Of a DNA stretch of 64,000 nt, positions 51,799 to 60,876 are shown in pieces. Origin of the DNA: an uncultured Spirochaetaceae bacterium (GTDB lineage Bacteria; Spirochaetota; Spirochaetia; Treponematales; Treponemataceae); contig CADBSK010000150.1 in assembly GCA_902797305.1 (NCBI GenBank), forward strand, positions 1-64,000, given 5' to 3'. The first letter of the stretch is position 1; every line of letters begins with the position of its first letter. The notes under the pieces were generated by a model, which was not told the DNA's origin, made no database searches, and saw nothing but the letters and a program-made list of their open reading frames with translations. The position numbers and the translations under genes are program-made.

Positions 51799-52521
51799 AT
51801 GAAAAAAATATTATTAGTTCTATTCAATTTATTCTTTATTATAAATTCGACATTTGCATTTAATATTACTTTGTTTTCAAAATCTGCAAAAAACACCAAT
51901 CCCGAAATAAAACTTTCAAGGGATGAAAAGAACAGAATAGGTAAAATTGAATTTTATCCGCATAATCAAATTCTTAAGCTTACAGATGACGGACAGAAAC
52001 TTGTCATTCATTCAGATCCTTTTTCTTCTATACCGGATGACATTATTTTTACAGCAAGGAAAGGTGATGAAGTAAAAGTGACACATGTTTTATATTCACC
52101 CAAAATTAAATCATCTTGTTTGTTAGTTACAATTTCAACTGGTAAAGCAGGATTTATTCCACTTCATAAAAATCCATATGGAAATGGACAATTTACTTTC
52201 AAAGAAGATTTAATGGTTAATGGAAAGACTATAAAAATTTTAAATTTGAATCGAAAATATACTTTTGAAGGCTTTTCTGATAATCCTGCAATAATTTATT
52301 CACAACCTGATATTAATTCAGAAACAATTGTAAGAATTTACGATGTTTTTAGAGTAGATTCTCAGAGTATTACAGCTGATTATAATTGGCTATATGTAAT
52401 TTATGAAAATTATTCAGGTTGGATAAATAAAAAATATCTGTGTGATGGAATAGGTGGTCCAGTGCTAAATTCTCCTGAAGAAATAATTTGTGAAGAACTT
52501 TTATGGGCTGATTATCGGTGA
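51799..52521 (+). CDS. Secreted protein with SH3-like domain
   Basis: 240 residues. Signal peptide ILLVLFNLFFIINSTFAF. The C-terminal part has SH3-like features (YSQPDINSETIVRIYDVFRV, then WLYVIYENYSGWINKKYLCD). The middle also reads as SH3-like (AGFIPLHKN; ARKGDEVKVTHVL), so there may be two SH3b domains. Such domains bind peptidoglycan or other envelope partners. Ribosome site AGAGGAAAATT. It is in the AT-rich secreted-protein block with no obvious operon partner. Confidence 0.68.
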   Translation: MKKILLVLFNLFFIINSTFAFNITLFSKSAKNTNPEIKLSRDEKNRIGKIEFYPHNQILKLTDDGQKLVIHSDPFSSIPDDIIFTARKGDEVKVTHVLYSPKIKSSCLLVTISTGKAGFIPLHKNPYGNGQFTFKEDLMVNGKTIKILNLNRKYTFEGFSDNPAIIYSQPDINSETIVRIYDVFRVDSQSITADYNWLYVIYENYSGWINKKYLCDGIGGPVLNSPEEIICEELLWADYR

Positions 52522-52585
52522 AAAAATTATAAAGGACAGAGATGTATTCAGTTTACTAATCTTTTAATCAATAAGGATATAATAA

Positions 52586-53386
52586 ATGAAAAAAGTAATT
52601 TCAATTTTGATATGTCTTATAGCTACTGTATCTTTATCTTTTGCAGAAATTGCAAAAAGCAGATTTAAAATTACTGAAAATAATCAGGAGTTTGATATTA
52701 AATATATTGTAACTCGTGATATGCAGCAGATTTTATCAAAAGAGAACCCTGATATCTCCGTTTTTAAGACTTTTAAGATTAAGAAAGGGAACGAAGAAGG
52801 CGAACTCAGATATTCTCTTTTTACAGATATCAATGAAACTGATTTTACAAATGCCAAAATGCAAGCTTATATTTGGTCGCTGGTGTGTACAAAAAATATT
52901 GCGGGTTATGATTTTCCTTCAAATAAACTAACTCAATATGGTGATAATGACGTAAAAGGTGAGTTTAACGGAGATTACGGTTTTACTGCATATATAGCTA
53001 ATCCACAGTCAAGATATGCGGAAGGTTATAATTATATCTACGCTGATTTCTTTTACAAAAAAGGGCAGGGACTTGTTGCGAGGGCTTTCCTTTTTAAGGA
53101 TATTTCATTTGTTGGTTTAAACTCTGACGGTTCAGTTCGGGAAGATAGTGCTTTATTCACAAATTATGATTCCTTTAAATTTTATGATTCCAAAGAATTG
53201 TATCCTGCAAATAAAAAGGATGATTACTGGTATTCTGATGCAGATTCCAAATATATAGGAATTTATGTACCTGAGAGCTTTGATAAAAAACTTAAGCAGA
53301 CTAAGTTGTTGTATGAATCGATGGCGGATAATTCTGGCAAACAACATGATGTATTATTCTTACGAAAAAAACAAATGTTACAGTGA
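52586..53386 (+). CDS. Secreted protein of unknown function
   Basis: 266 residues with signal peptide VISILICLIATVSLSFAE. The mature part has alternating beta strands and Asp/Asn/Tyr-rich turns (YNYIYADFFYKKGQGLVARA; SDADSKYIGIYVPESFDKKL) and no recognised domain. AAGGATATAATAA precedes the ATG. Its last 41 bp overlap the start of the next ORF in another frame, which may mark a recent frameshift or a true overlap. Confidence 0.6.
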   Translation: MKKVISILICLIATVSLSFAEIAKSRFKITENNQEFDIKYIVTRDMQQILSKENPDISVFKTFKIKKGNEEGELRYSLFTDINETDFTNAKMQAYIWSLVCTKNIAGYDFPSNKLTQYGDNDVKGEFNGDYGFTAYIANPQSRYAEGYNYIYADFFYKKGQGLVARAFLFKDISFVGLNSDGSVREDSALFTNYDSFKFYDSKELYPANKKDDYWYSDADSKYIGIYVPESFDKKLKQTKLLYESMADNSGKQHDVLFLRKKQMLQ

Positions 53387-53834
53387 TTCAAAATTCCATG
53401 ACACCTATGCAATTAAAGCAGCTGACTTTGTAAACTATAAGTTTGGTGACGATGAAAACGGCATATATTGTATTGATGAAAAAGGCAATAAGTATATTAA
53501 AATTTCTGATTCTTTAGATAAATATGGCTTTGGATACGAAGCTTATAAAAAATATGTGTTAAATATTCTATTGGATTCTGCAAAAGAAATAAAAATAGAA
53601 GGTTGCAAAATTATATTTGCTGATACTGAATACGAGCTTGTTTTAGATGCCAATATATTCTTTGAAACTAAAGATGTCGTTGCCTGGATTTATGATAAAG
53701 AAAATCAATTGTATGGCTTAAAGAAAAACGGAGATATTATTGAATTATATAAAAGTAGTCGTGGCAAAACAGGATATGTTGACGATGGAATTATTTTGGG
53801 AGAAAAACTGTCTAGAGTAATAACTTTTCAATGA
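53346..53834 (+). CDS. Cytosolic protein of unknown function overlapping the previous gene
   Basis: 162 residues from ATG 53346 (a second ATG at 53349 is equally possible). The frame remains open upstream to 53265 but has no better start. No signal peptide; Lys/Asp/Tyr-rich with a repeated turn pattern (GIYCIDEKGNKYIKISDS; YDKENQLYGLKKNGDIIELY) suggestive of a small beta structure. No family is recognised. The Shine-Dalgarno is weak, so translation may depend on the overlapping upstream gene. It could be the displaced 3' part of a longer gene broken by a frameshift. Confidence 0.5.
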   Translation: MMYYSYEKNKCYSDSKFHDTYAIKAADFVNYKFGDDENGIYCIDEKGNKYIKISDSLDKYGFGYEAYKKYVLNILLDSAKEIKIEGCKIIFADTEYELVLDANIFFETKDVVAWIYDKENQLYGLKKNGDIIELYKSSRGKTGYVDDGIILGEKLSRVITFQ

Positions 53835-53845
53835 TATTTGCTTCC

Positions 53846-53874
53846 TTGTAACCCCTCAAAAACAATGTTAATAT
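53846..53874 (+). promoter_or_regulatory. Leaderless-type promoter of the AAA/nuclease gene
   Basis: TTGTAA (53846-53851), 17-bp spacer, TAATAT (53869-53874), then 6 nt (AAAACT) to ATG 53881. No Shine-Dalgarno. Confidence 0.6.
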
Positions 53875-53880
53875 AAAACT

Positions 53881-55449
53881 ATGGAAGAAAGATATTTACC
53901 GATTGGAATACAGGATTTTGAAAAACTCCGCAATGGGAACTATGTTTATGTTGATAAGACACAATTTATCTATGAATTAACACGAACCAGTACTCCTTAT
54001 TTTTTAAGTCGTCCTCGTCGGTTTGGTAAAAGCCTTCTTCTTTCAACTTTTGAATATTATTTTCTCGGTAAAAAGGATCTATTTAAAGGCCTTACTATAG
54101 AAAAACTTGAAAAGGATTGGACGGAGTATCCGGTTTTAAAGATAAGTTTTGGGGCTAATAGTTACGAAAATAATGAACGGTTAGATTCACGTCTAAAATT
54201 TCTTTTGGATGAATATGAAAAGAAGTTTGCAATTGAAAAAAAATCAGATGATCCGGCAGAACGTTTAAATAATCTAATTACTTCCATATACGAACAAACC
54301 GGCAAGCAGGTTGTAATTCTTATCGATGAATATGACAAACCGATTCTTGATGCTCTTTATACTGAATATGAAGAACAGAACCGTCAGGAGCTGCGTAGTT
54401 TTTACAGTCCGTTAAAGGATCTTGATAAGTATATTCGCTTCCTTTTTATTACGGGCATTACAAAAGTTAGTCACGTAAACATTTTTAGTGGTCTAAATCA
54501 ACTTAATGACATAAGTCTTTCTCAAAAATATTCCTCTTTGTGTGGTATTTCTGAGTCTGAATTAGAATCGTATTTTGAAACAGAAATCCAGGAATTAGCA
54601 AAAAATCAGGAAATAACAGTACCAGAAGCAAAAGAAAAGCTTGCTAAGATGTACGATGGATATCATTTTTCTCATGATGTAGAAGGAGTTTATAATCCTT
54701 TCTGTCTATTAAAATGTTTACTGGAAAAGGATTTTGGTTCTTATTGGTTTGAAAGTGGCACCCCTTCGTTTCTTGTAAAAACTCTTGAAAAACAACCCTT
54801 TGTTCTTGCTTCTATAGTAAACGGCAGAAAAGCAAAAGAAGATCAGTTTAAGAATTATGATCCTGAAAGCAATAATATGCTGCCTGTTATCTATCAAAGC
54901 GGATATTTAACTATTAAAGATTTTAAGAAAGATCGAAGAATTTATACTTTGGATTTTCCAAATCGTGAAATAGAAGAAGGGTTCTTAAATGTTCTTTTGA
55001 AAAAGTTTGTTAAGGTTCCTGGTGATGATATGGGACTTGCCATTGATAATATTTGTGATGCGTTAGAGAATAATGATATTAACCAGGTCCTTTCCATCAT
55101 AAAAGCCGCAATTGCTGACCTTCCATCTGTCGTAAAAAAAGATATGTGCGAAAACTATTACGAATCCGTAACACATCTTATTTTCAGGCTTACAGGCTAC
55201 AATGTGGTAAGCGAATTGCAGTCAGTTGCCGGTCGCAGTGATGTAATTGTAACAACAGATGATTCTGTTTTCATTTTTGAACTTAAGATGGATAAGGGCC
55301 GTGATTTTGAACAGGTTGTTCAGGAAGCCTTATCTCAGATTGATGCAAACGGATATGCAGACCGTTTTGCTGTAAGCGGAAAACAGATGTTCAAGGTTGG
55401 TGTTGTTTTTTCAAGCAGTGGTAAAGGTATGCTCGGCTGGAAATATTAA
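53881..55449 (+). CDS. AAA-ATPase-like / PD-(D/E)XK nuclease fusion (DUF1703 type)
   Basis: 522 residues. N-terminal AAA-ATPase_like domain: YLPIGIQDFEKLRNGNYVYVDKT, Walker A SRPRRFGKSLLL and Walker B VVILIDEYDKPILD. The C-terminal domain is PD-(D/E)XK-like: GRSDVIVTTDDSVFIFELKMDKG, with Asp and Glu-x-Lys of the nuclease core. Such proteins are very abundant and multicopy in Bacteroides and Treponema; their function is unclear, with mobile-element, defence or repair roles all proposed. It is probably monocistronic with its own leaderless promoter, next to a strong promoter for the following gene. Confidence 0.9.
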   Translation: MEERYLPIGIQDFEKLRNGNYVYVDKTQFIYELTRTSTPYFLSRPRRFGKSLLLSTFEYYFLGKKDLFKGLTIEKLEKDWTEYPVLKISFGANSYENNERLDSRLKFLLDEYEKKFAIEKKSDDPAERLNNLITSIYEQTGKQVVILIDEYDKPILDALYTEYEEQNRQELRSFYSPLKDLDKYIRFLFITGITKVSHVNIFSGLNQLNDISLSQKYSSLCGISESELESYFETEIQELAKNQEITVPEAKEKLAKMYDGYHFSHDVEGVYNPFCLLKCLLEKDFGSYWFESGTPSFLVKTLEKQPFVLASIVNGRKAKEDQFKNYDPESNNMLPVIYQSGYLTIKDFKKDRRIYTLDFPNREIEEGFLNVLLKKFVKVPGDDMGLAIDNICDALENNDINQVLSIIKAAIADLPSVVKKDMCENYYESVTHLIFRLTGYNVVSELQSVAGRSDVIVTTDDSVFIFELKMDKGRDFEQVVQEALSQIDANGYADRFAVSGKQMFKVGVVFSSSGKGMLGWKY

Positions 55450-55480
55450 TATCCATTTGATTCTTGTTTCAATTCAAATT

Positions 55481-55510
55481 TTGACAAATTCTCCTATACC
55501 GATATATAAT
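55481..55510 (+). promoter_or_regulatory. Full-consensus sigma70 promoter
   Basis: Perfect TTGACA (55481-55486) and perfect TATAAT (55505-55510) with an 18-bp spacer. This is the closest match to consensus in the window and predicts strong, largely constitutive expression of the YD-like-repeat protein. GGAGG precedes ATG 55550. Confidence 0.85.
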
Positions 55511-55549
55511 TAAAGATATTCGTGACTTAGTTTTTGGAGGCTTTGCTTT

Positions 55550-56407
55550 ATGAAAAAAATTATATGTGCAGTTTCAGCAGCACTTCTCGGTTGCTCTTTG
55601 TTTGCATACGATATCGCAGAAAATAGTACAATAAAAGGTGATGCAAGAAAGGTCGTAAAGACAGAATATTCTATTGTTTCAAAGTTTGGAGAATATTTCC
55701 GTACTCCAAGCACTAAAGTTTCTTATGTATATGACGCAAATGGAAAAATTTCTGAAACAACAGAACTCACAGCTCGAGATGTTGTATTGAATAAAATAAC
55801 CTATACATACGATTCTAATGGAAAAATCGTAGAAAGAGTAGGTTACGATGCTGATAACGAACAAATCTGGAAGGCAGTGATTTCTTATAAGAATGGTCGT
55901 GCTGCAGATGAATCAGAATATTCAAAATCTGGTGCTTTGATGAGTAAGACTATTTATTCTTATACAGACAACAAACTTACAGACGAAAGTGTATACAACG
56001 GTGATGGTTCTTTGCTTACAAAGATAATTACTAAGTACAATGTAAAAGGTCAGAAAGAAGTTGTTTCTAATTACAATGGTGACGGTTCTTTGAACGAAGA
56101 AACTATTTACTCATATTCAGATGGTGGAAAAATCGATTCTATTTCATATAACGATGTAAACGGAAATACAACTTCTAAAGAAGTGTTCCGCTATGGTGCT
56201 TCTGGCGATGTAACAGAAATAACAACATACGGCGCAGATAACAAGACTTCTCAGAGAATGCTTGTTAAATACGATGCAAAAGGAAATATTAATAAGGTAA
56301 CAACTTATTCAGTTTCTAAGAAATTTGGTACAACAACAAATGAAATGTCTGCAATGGTTGATTACGCTTACACTTATGGAGATGTAAATAATTTAGATGC
56401 TAAATAA
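55550..56407 (+). CDS. Secreted YD-like-repeat protein
   Basis: 285 residues. Signal peptide IICAVSAALLGCSLFAYD; the LLGCSLF stretch could alternatively be read as a lipobox. The mature part is built of about nine 20-25-residue repeats of the form Y-x-Y-(D/N)-x-x-G-x-(I/L): YVYDANGKISETTEL, YTYDSNGKIVERV, YSYTDNKLTDESVYNGDGSLL, YSYSDGGKIDSIS. These resemble RHS/YD repeats and would form a beta-solenoid or shell. The strong promoter and terminator suggest an abundant envelope protein. Function unknown. Confidence 0.75.
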   Translation: MKKIICAVSAALLGCSLFAYDIAENSTIKGDARKVVKTEYSIVSKFGEYFRTPSTKVSYVYDANGKISETTELTARDVVLNKITYTYDSNGKIVERVGYDADNEQIWKAVISYKNGRAADESEYSKSGALMSKTIYSYTDNKLTDESVYNGDGSLLTKIITKYNVKGQKEVVSNYNGDGSLNEETIYSYSDGGKIDSISYNDVNGNTTSKEVFRYGASGDVTEITTYGADNKTSQRMLVKYDAKGNINKVTTYSVSKKFGTTTNEMSAMVDYAYTYGDVNNLDAK

Positions 56408-56408
56408 T

Positions 56409-57995
56409 TTACATTAAAGGTGCAAAAATCTTGAATAACCATCCCACGATTCTCTGGAGTCGTGGGATTTTTTTATATTCTTCAAGAGTAATAAGAGTGC
56501 AGTCTTTAAGGGTTTCGGTAAAATCCTTTTCCATGTCTTTTAGTATTGGGGTGTGATACATAAATGCACCACATTCAAAGTGGTGATCAAAGCTTCTGTA
56601 GTCCAGGTTTACACTTCCGCAAGTACCTCTGTTTCCATCAGAAACGAACATTTTTGAATGAATAAATCCACGATTATAGCCGTAAATATTTATTCCGTTT
56701 TTTATAAGAGTCTTTATAAAGCGACGGCCAACACAAAAGGTTATAAAGTGATCCCAGTGCATTGGAACAATAATACTTACTTCTACTCCGCGGCGTGCAG
56801 CAAAAATCAAAGCATTTAGCATGGTATTATCAATAATTACATAAGGCGTCATGATATGAACATAATGGTGCGATTTAGAAATAATGTAACTGTAAATGTC
56901 TTCTGCGATATCGCATTTGTTGTAAGCATCATCCCCATAAGGGATAATTGCTCCCTGGGGTTCAAAGCGTGGATAGTCAATATTTACAAAATTATTTAAC
57001 TGAGAAGCAAAATCCTCTGAATTTTTGTTATTTAAATTCCATAAGTGCAGGAACATGCTGGTAAATGTTCTAACGGCAGGACCATTAATTTTAATTGCAC
57101 TGTCTTTCCAATAATCAAAGCGTTTTTTTGAATAATTCATGTATTCGTCAGTAAGATTTAATCCACCTGTAAAGGCTACGTTTCCATCAACTACTATTAT
57201 TTTGCGGTGGTCACGGTTGTTAAGTCCTGTATCAAAAATAGGAACAAAAGGCATAAAGATTTTTGCATCAATTCCAACTGACTTAAAAAAATCTATAGTT
57301 TTCTTAGAAGAAATAAAAATCGAGCCAATACTGTCGAATAAAATGCGTACCTGAACGCCTTCTTTTGCTTTTTGTTTTAGAATTTCAAATAATTCATCAA
57401 AAGCCTGGCCAGGTTCTATGATGAAGAACTCTAAAAAAATAAATTTTTTTGCTTTTTTTAACTCTTCCTTTAACTCAGGAAAAAAAGATTCTCCATTTGG
57501 ATAGTAAGTTGTGTTGGTAAAAGTGTAAGTCGGATAAGAGCCCATTTTGTTTAGATATAGGGCTATGTCCTGTACTTTTGGGTAAAGTTCAAAGGTTTTT
57601 GAGCTTTCGTCGGTTTGGCTTAAAACGGAATTTGTTATTTTTCTTCCATTATTAACTTTCTTTTTAAATGCTAAACCACCCCAGTTGGCTTTTAAAAACC
57701 AGTAAGCTGCAATCCCAAATACAGGAAAAACTGCAACCGGTAAAATCCAGGTAATTTTAAACTCGTTTTTTCCGTTTTTATTTACGATATAAATAATAAA
57801 GATGATACTTAATGCAATGCTACCACCAAAAAAATATTTTGTGTAAGGCTCAAGTTTTACGCAGAAAAGAACAAACAAAAAGGCCTGCAGGGCAAGCATT
57901 GAGAGGATAACAAGAAATCTACTGTAAATAAGTTTTGACCAGATTTTTGATTTACGCTCTTTCATCTGGGCAGATTTTGGCTGCTTTACACTCAC
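56409..57995 (-). CDS. cls: Cardiolipin synthase
   Basis: 528 residues. Two N-terminal membrane segments (FLVILSMLALQAFLFVLFCV; ALSIIFIIYIV) plus a third hydrophobic stretch, then two phospholipase D domains with HKD motifs NRDHRKIIVVDGNVAFTGGLN and FIHSKMFVSDGNRGTCGSVN. The C-terminus IPRLQRIVGWLFKIFAPLM matches the conserved Cls tail. It condenses phosphatidylglycerol to cardiolipin at the inner membrane. Start is GTG 57995 with TATACT ending 7 nt upstream (leaderless type); an internal ATG at 57965 gives a protein ten residues shorter. Confidence 0.93.
   Translation of the reverse strand: MSVKQPKSAQMKERKSKIWSKLIYSRFLVILSMLALQAFLFVLFCVKLEPYTKYFFGGSIALSIIFIIYIVNKNGKNEFKITWILPVAVFPVFGIAAYWFLKANWGGLAFKKKVNNGRKITNSVLSQTDESSKTFELYPKVQDIALYLNKMGSYPTYTFTNTTYYPNGESFFPELKEELKKAKKFIFLEFFIIEPGQAFDELFEILKQKAKEGVQVRILFDSIGSIFISSKKTIDFFKSVGIDAKIFMPFVPIFDTGLNNRDHRKIIVVDGNVAFTGGLNLTDEYMNYSKKRFDYWKDSAIKINGPAVRTFTSMFLHLWNLNNKNSEDFASQLNNFVNIDYPRFEPQGAIIPYGDDAYNKCDIAEDIYSYIISKSHHYVHIMTPYVIIDNTMLNALIFAARRGVEVSIIVPMHWDHFITFCVGRRFIKTLIKNGINIYGYNRGFIHSKMFVSDGNRGTCGSVNLDYRSFDHHFECGAFMYHTPILKDMEKDFTETLKDCTLITLEEYKKIPRLQRIVGWLFKIFAPLM
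56441..56474 (+). terminator. Rho-independent terminator inside the 3' end of the cls coding sequence
   Basis: ATCCCACGA (56441-56449) pairs perfectly with TCGTGGGAT (56460-56468) across a 10-base loop, followed by a T-run (to 56474). It ends the YD-like gene on the + strand. The same bases on the minus strand encode the KIPRLQRIVGW segment near the C-terminus of cardiolipin synthase. Confidence 0.85.
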
Positions 57996-58002
57996 AAAAA
58001 AG

Positions 58003-58031
58003 AGTATACAGAGTTTGACGATTTTTGAGAA
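58003..58031 (-). promoter_or_regulatory. Probable leaderless-type promoter of cls
   Basis: Minus strand TTCTCA (58031-58026), 17-bp spacer, TATACT (58008-58003), 7 nt (CTTTTTT) to GTG 57995. The -35 is weak, but the position repeats the leaderless pattern of the window. Confidence 0.4.
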
Positions 58032-58188
58032 TTAGCTGGGACTATTTGCAGGCTTTTTTGAAGAAGGTTTTATTTGTGATAGCATTAAATTTATTTAAAA
58101 CTGGTTATATCAAAACTTATAAAAATACACTATTTTATTAATATCACATTACATAAGGTTAATTGCTCATAGTATTAAGGGGTGTTTT

Positions 58189-59193
58189 ATGAAAAAAGAA
58201 GGTTTAATTTCAATCGTTTCGGCAGTTTTGTTTTCAATTTTTTTGAGTATTTTTAGTTCCTGCTCTCAGGATACTTTGAATTTGTATTCAATTATTCCTG
58301 ATGAAGAAACCCAGGCGCTTTGTGATATGTTTACAGAACAGACGGGAATCCCTGTCCGCTTTTTAAGAGCTTCTACCGGGGAACTTGTTAATCGCGTTAT
58401 TTCTGAAAAAAATAACCCAAAGGCAGATATTCTTTTGGGTGGTGCCCGAAATTATCATATTCAGGCAGATAAAGAAGGTGCTCTCGAGAGTTATTATTCT
58501 CCAAATGCGGCAAATGTCCCTGAATATGCCTTGAGCGATGACGGAACCTGGACCGGATTTTGTGTTCTTACCCTTGCAATCGGTATTAACAACGAACGTT
58601 TTACAAAGCTTTATGGAGATAGTAATAAGCCTCAAACCTGGGAAGATTTGCTGAATCCTTCCTATAAAGGGGAGCTTGTTTTTACCAATCCGGTTGCTTC
58701 TTCTACAGGATATTTATTTTTGCAGAATCAGCTCCAGCGCCTTGGCTGGGATAAGGGCTGGAATTACCTTGTAAAGCTTGCAGATAATGTTGCTCAGTTT
58801 CCGGACAGCGGTTCTTCTCCTGCTAAATTTCTTGGTTCCGGCGAATATGCCCTGGGAATCTCTTATGTTCATCTTTTATCGCGATACAAGGCAAACGGTT
58901 TTAATCTCGATGTAATTGTTCCTCCGGAATCGGTTGCGGATGTAGATTGTATCGCAATCATGAAGAATACTAAAAAGCTTGAACAGGCTAAAAAGTTTGT
59001 AGATTTTATGCTTTCGCCAGAAGCTCAGACTTTGATGTGCTCGATTGATTATACTTTACCTGTAAATCCGGATGCAAAAATCCCTGAGGCAAGTATTCCT
59101 CTTTCAGAATTGAAACTCTTTAATTACGATATTCAGGTTGCTGCCTCACAAAAAGATCAGGTTCTTGGTGAGTGGGCCAAAAAGGTTAAATAG
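58189..59193 (+). CDS. Fbp/Afu-type iron(III) ABC transporter substrate-binding lipoprotein
   Basis: 334 residues. Signal peptide with FSSC or SSCS lipobox near residue 25. The mature part follows the ferric-binding protein/AfuA family: LNLYSIIPDEETQALCDMF, TGIPVRFLRASTGELVNRV, WTGFCVLTLAIGINNERF, SYKGELVFTNPVASSTGYLF and VDFMLSPEAQTLM. It binds iron (or a related ligand) in the periplasm and delivers it to the permease encoded 3 bp downstream. GGGGTG precedes the ATG. First gene of a three-gene operon (binding protein, permease, ATPase). Confidence 0.85.
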   Translation: MKKEGLISIVSAVLFSIFLSIFSSCSQDTLNLYSIIPDEETQALCDMFTEQTGIPVRFLRASTGELVNRVISEKNNPKADILLGGARNYHIQADKEGALESYYSPNAANVPEYALSDDGTWTGFCVLTLAIGINNERFTKLYGDSNKPQTWEDLLNPSYKGELVFTNPVASSTGYLFLQNQLQRLGWDKGWNYLVKLADNVAQFPDSGSSPAKFLGSGEYALGISYVHLLSRYKANGFNLDVIVPPESVADVDCIAIMKNTKKLEQAKKFVDFMLSPEAQTLMCSIDYTLPVNPDAKIPEASIPLSELKLFNYDIQVAASQKDQVLGEWAKKVK

Positions 59194-59196
59194 AAG

Positions 59197-60876
59197 TTGA
59201 AGTTATTTACATTTGATTCCAGCAGAAACAGCAAATCTCTTATTACGGCCTGGGCTTATGTTGCATTGTTCTTTGTGATGTTCATAATCCTCCCGCTGGG
59301 AGGAGCTGTTTCTTCTGTAAAATCAGATGATATAAGATATGTTTTTTCCAATGACATCTGGAAAACTGCACTCATAAATACTTTTATCGAATGTATCTGT
59401 TCTACTACACTTTCGGTGGTAATCGGTTATATCTTTGCCTATGCTGTAGAAAAGGGCGGAATACCCTTTAAAAAGTTTTTCAGCGTTATCCCGCTTTTGC
59501 ACATCATTATGCCGCCATTTGTATGTGGACTTTCCTTTATCTTTCTCTTCGGTCGACAGGGAATAATTACTCACAAGATTTTAGGTCTTGATGTGTCGCT
59601 TTACGGGCTTCCGGCACTTGTGATTGCACAGGTTCTGTGCTTTTTTCCAATTGCGTATCTTATTTGCGCAGAAAATCTCCGGGGAATAAACTTAAATCTT
59701 GAGAAGGCCGCTTCTGTTATGGGGGCCGGTCGGTTCAAAATCTTTTTTACTGTGACTCTTCCTCTTAGCGTTCCGGCAATTGTTTCTTCGTTTTTGTTTA
59801 TTGCTGTGGGTGTCATGAGTGATTTTGGAAATCCTTTGATTGTGGGCGGTCGCTTTAGGGTTCTGGCGGTTGAACTATATACTCAGCTTACCGGATGGCT
59901 AAAAGTGGGAAGCAGCGTTGTTCTCGGTTTGCTTTTGATGATTCCGAGTCTTGCGCTGTTCTTTTTGCAGGGATGGTTTTCTAAGAAGAATGAAAAAAAG
60001 GCTAGTGTTGTCGGGGCAAAAGGGGACTTTTCTAAAAAGGTGGATCAAAATGCCGGCGGGCAAAAAATGCCTTTGGTGACCCGGGTGCTTCTTACGATTT
60101 TTGTAGTTTTTGTTTCTTCTATTATATTGCTGCAGGTGGGTTCTCTTGTAGTCGGATCTTTCCAGAAATTGTGGGGAATTGATTCGACCTTTACCCTTAA
60201 GCATATTAAAAGCGTCGTAAAATATCTTGGTGAATTAAAGAATTCTGTTTTATTCGCTTTTTTGGGAGCGGTTTTAAGTGTGTCGGTTGCAATTTTTTCT
60301 GCTTATATCGTTAACCGCACGGATTTTCCTCTCAGAAAAACTATCGATGTTTTAAGTCAGATTTCTTCTGCCATTCCAGGAAGTTTACTCGGTTTGTCTT
60401 TTTCGATTATGGCAAACAAATTGAACTTTGGTTATTCGCCGCTTTTGATTGTTGCGGTTATGGCAACTGCCTTTTTACCATTTGCATACCGTTCTGTTTC
60501 TGGGTCCTTTATGCAGATAAGCCGGTCGCTTGATGACGGCTCCCGCTCCCTCGGGGCAAATCAGATTCATACTTTGAATGCAATTCTTCTTCCTGTGTCC
60601 CGTGGCGGAATTTTGAGCGCCTTTATCTATAATTTTATCCGCGGGACAGGGACTTTGAGTACCGTAATCTTTCTGGTTTCCTTTGATACGCCTCTTGCTT
60701 CTGTCACTCTGATCAACCTGGCAGAACTGGGAGAATGGGGAAAAGCCGCCAGCCTTGCAGTTGTTTTGACACTTTTGATATTTGTGATTCTTTTTGCGGG
60801 ACTTTTAATCGACCGCATTTTTATAAAATATCGAAAACACTACGGAGCTAAAAATGGCATTTCTTTCTATAAATAA
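59197..60876 (+). CDS. Fbp-type ABC transporter permease (two fused domains)
   Basis: 559 residues with about 12 membrane segments in two homologous halves, each containing a binding-protein-dependent transport motif (EKAASVMGAGRFKIFFTVTLPLSVP and DDGSRSLGANQIHTLNAILLPVSRGG, the EAA loops that contact the ATPase). This fused form is standard for FbpB and AfuB. A TTG start at 59197, 3 bp after the upstream stop, gives the best coverage of the first helix. The 3' end overlaps the ATPase gene by 23 bp. Confidence 0.88.
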   Translation: MKLFTFDSSRNSKSLITAWAYVALFFVMFIILPLGGAVSSVKSDDIRYVFSNDIWKTALINTFIECICSTTLSVVIGYIFAYAVEKGGIPFKKFFSVIPLLHIIMPPFVCGLSFIFLFGRQGIITHKILGLDVSLYGLPALVIAQVLCFFPIAYLICAENLRGINLNLEKAASVMGAGRFKIFFTVTLPLSVPAIVSSFLFIAVGVMSDFGNPLIVGGRFRVLAVELYTQLTGWLKVGSSVVLGLLLMIPSLALFFLQGWFSKKNEKKASVVGAKGDFSKKVDQNAGGQKMPLVTRVLLTIFVVFVSSIILLQVGSLVVGSFQKLWGIDSTFTLKHIKSVVKYLGELKNSVLFAFLGAVLSVSVAIFSAYIVNRTDFPLRKTIDVLSQISSAIPGSLLGLSFSIMANKLNFGYSPLLIVAVMATAFLPFAYRSVSGSFMQISRSLDDGSRSLGANQIHTLNAILLPVSRGGILSAFIYNFIRGTGTLSTVIFLVSFDTPLASVTLINLAELGEWGKAASLAVVLTLLIFVILFAGLLIDRIFIKYRKHYGAKNGISFYK

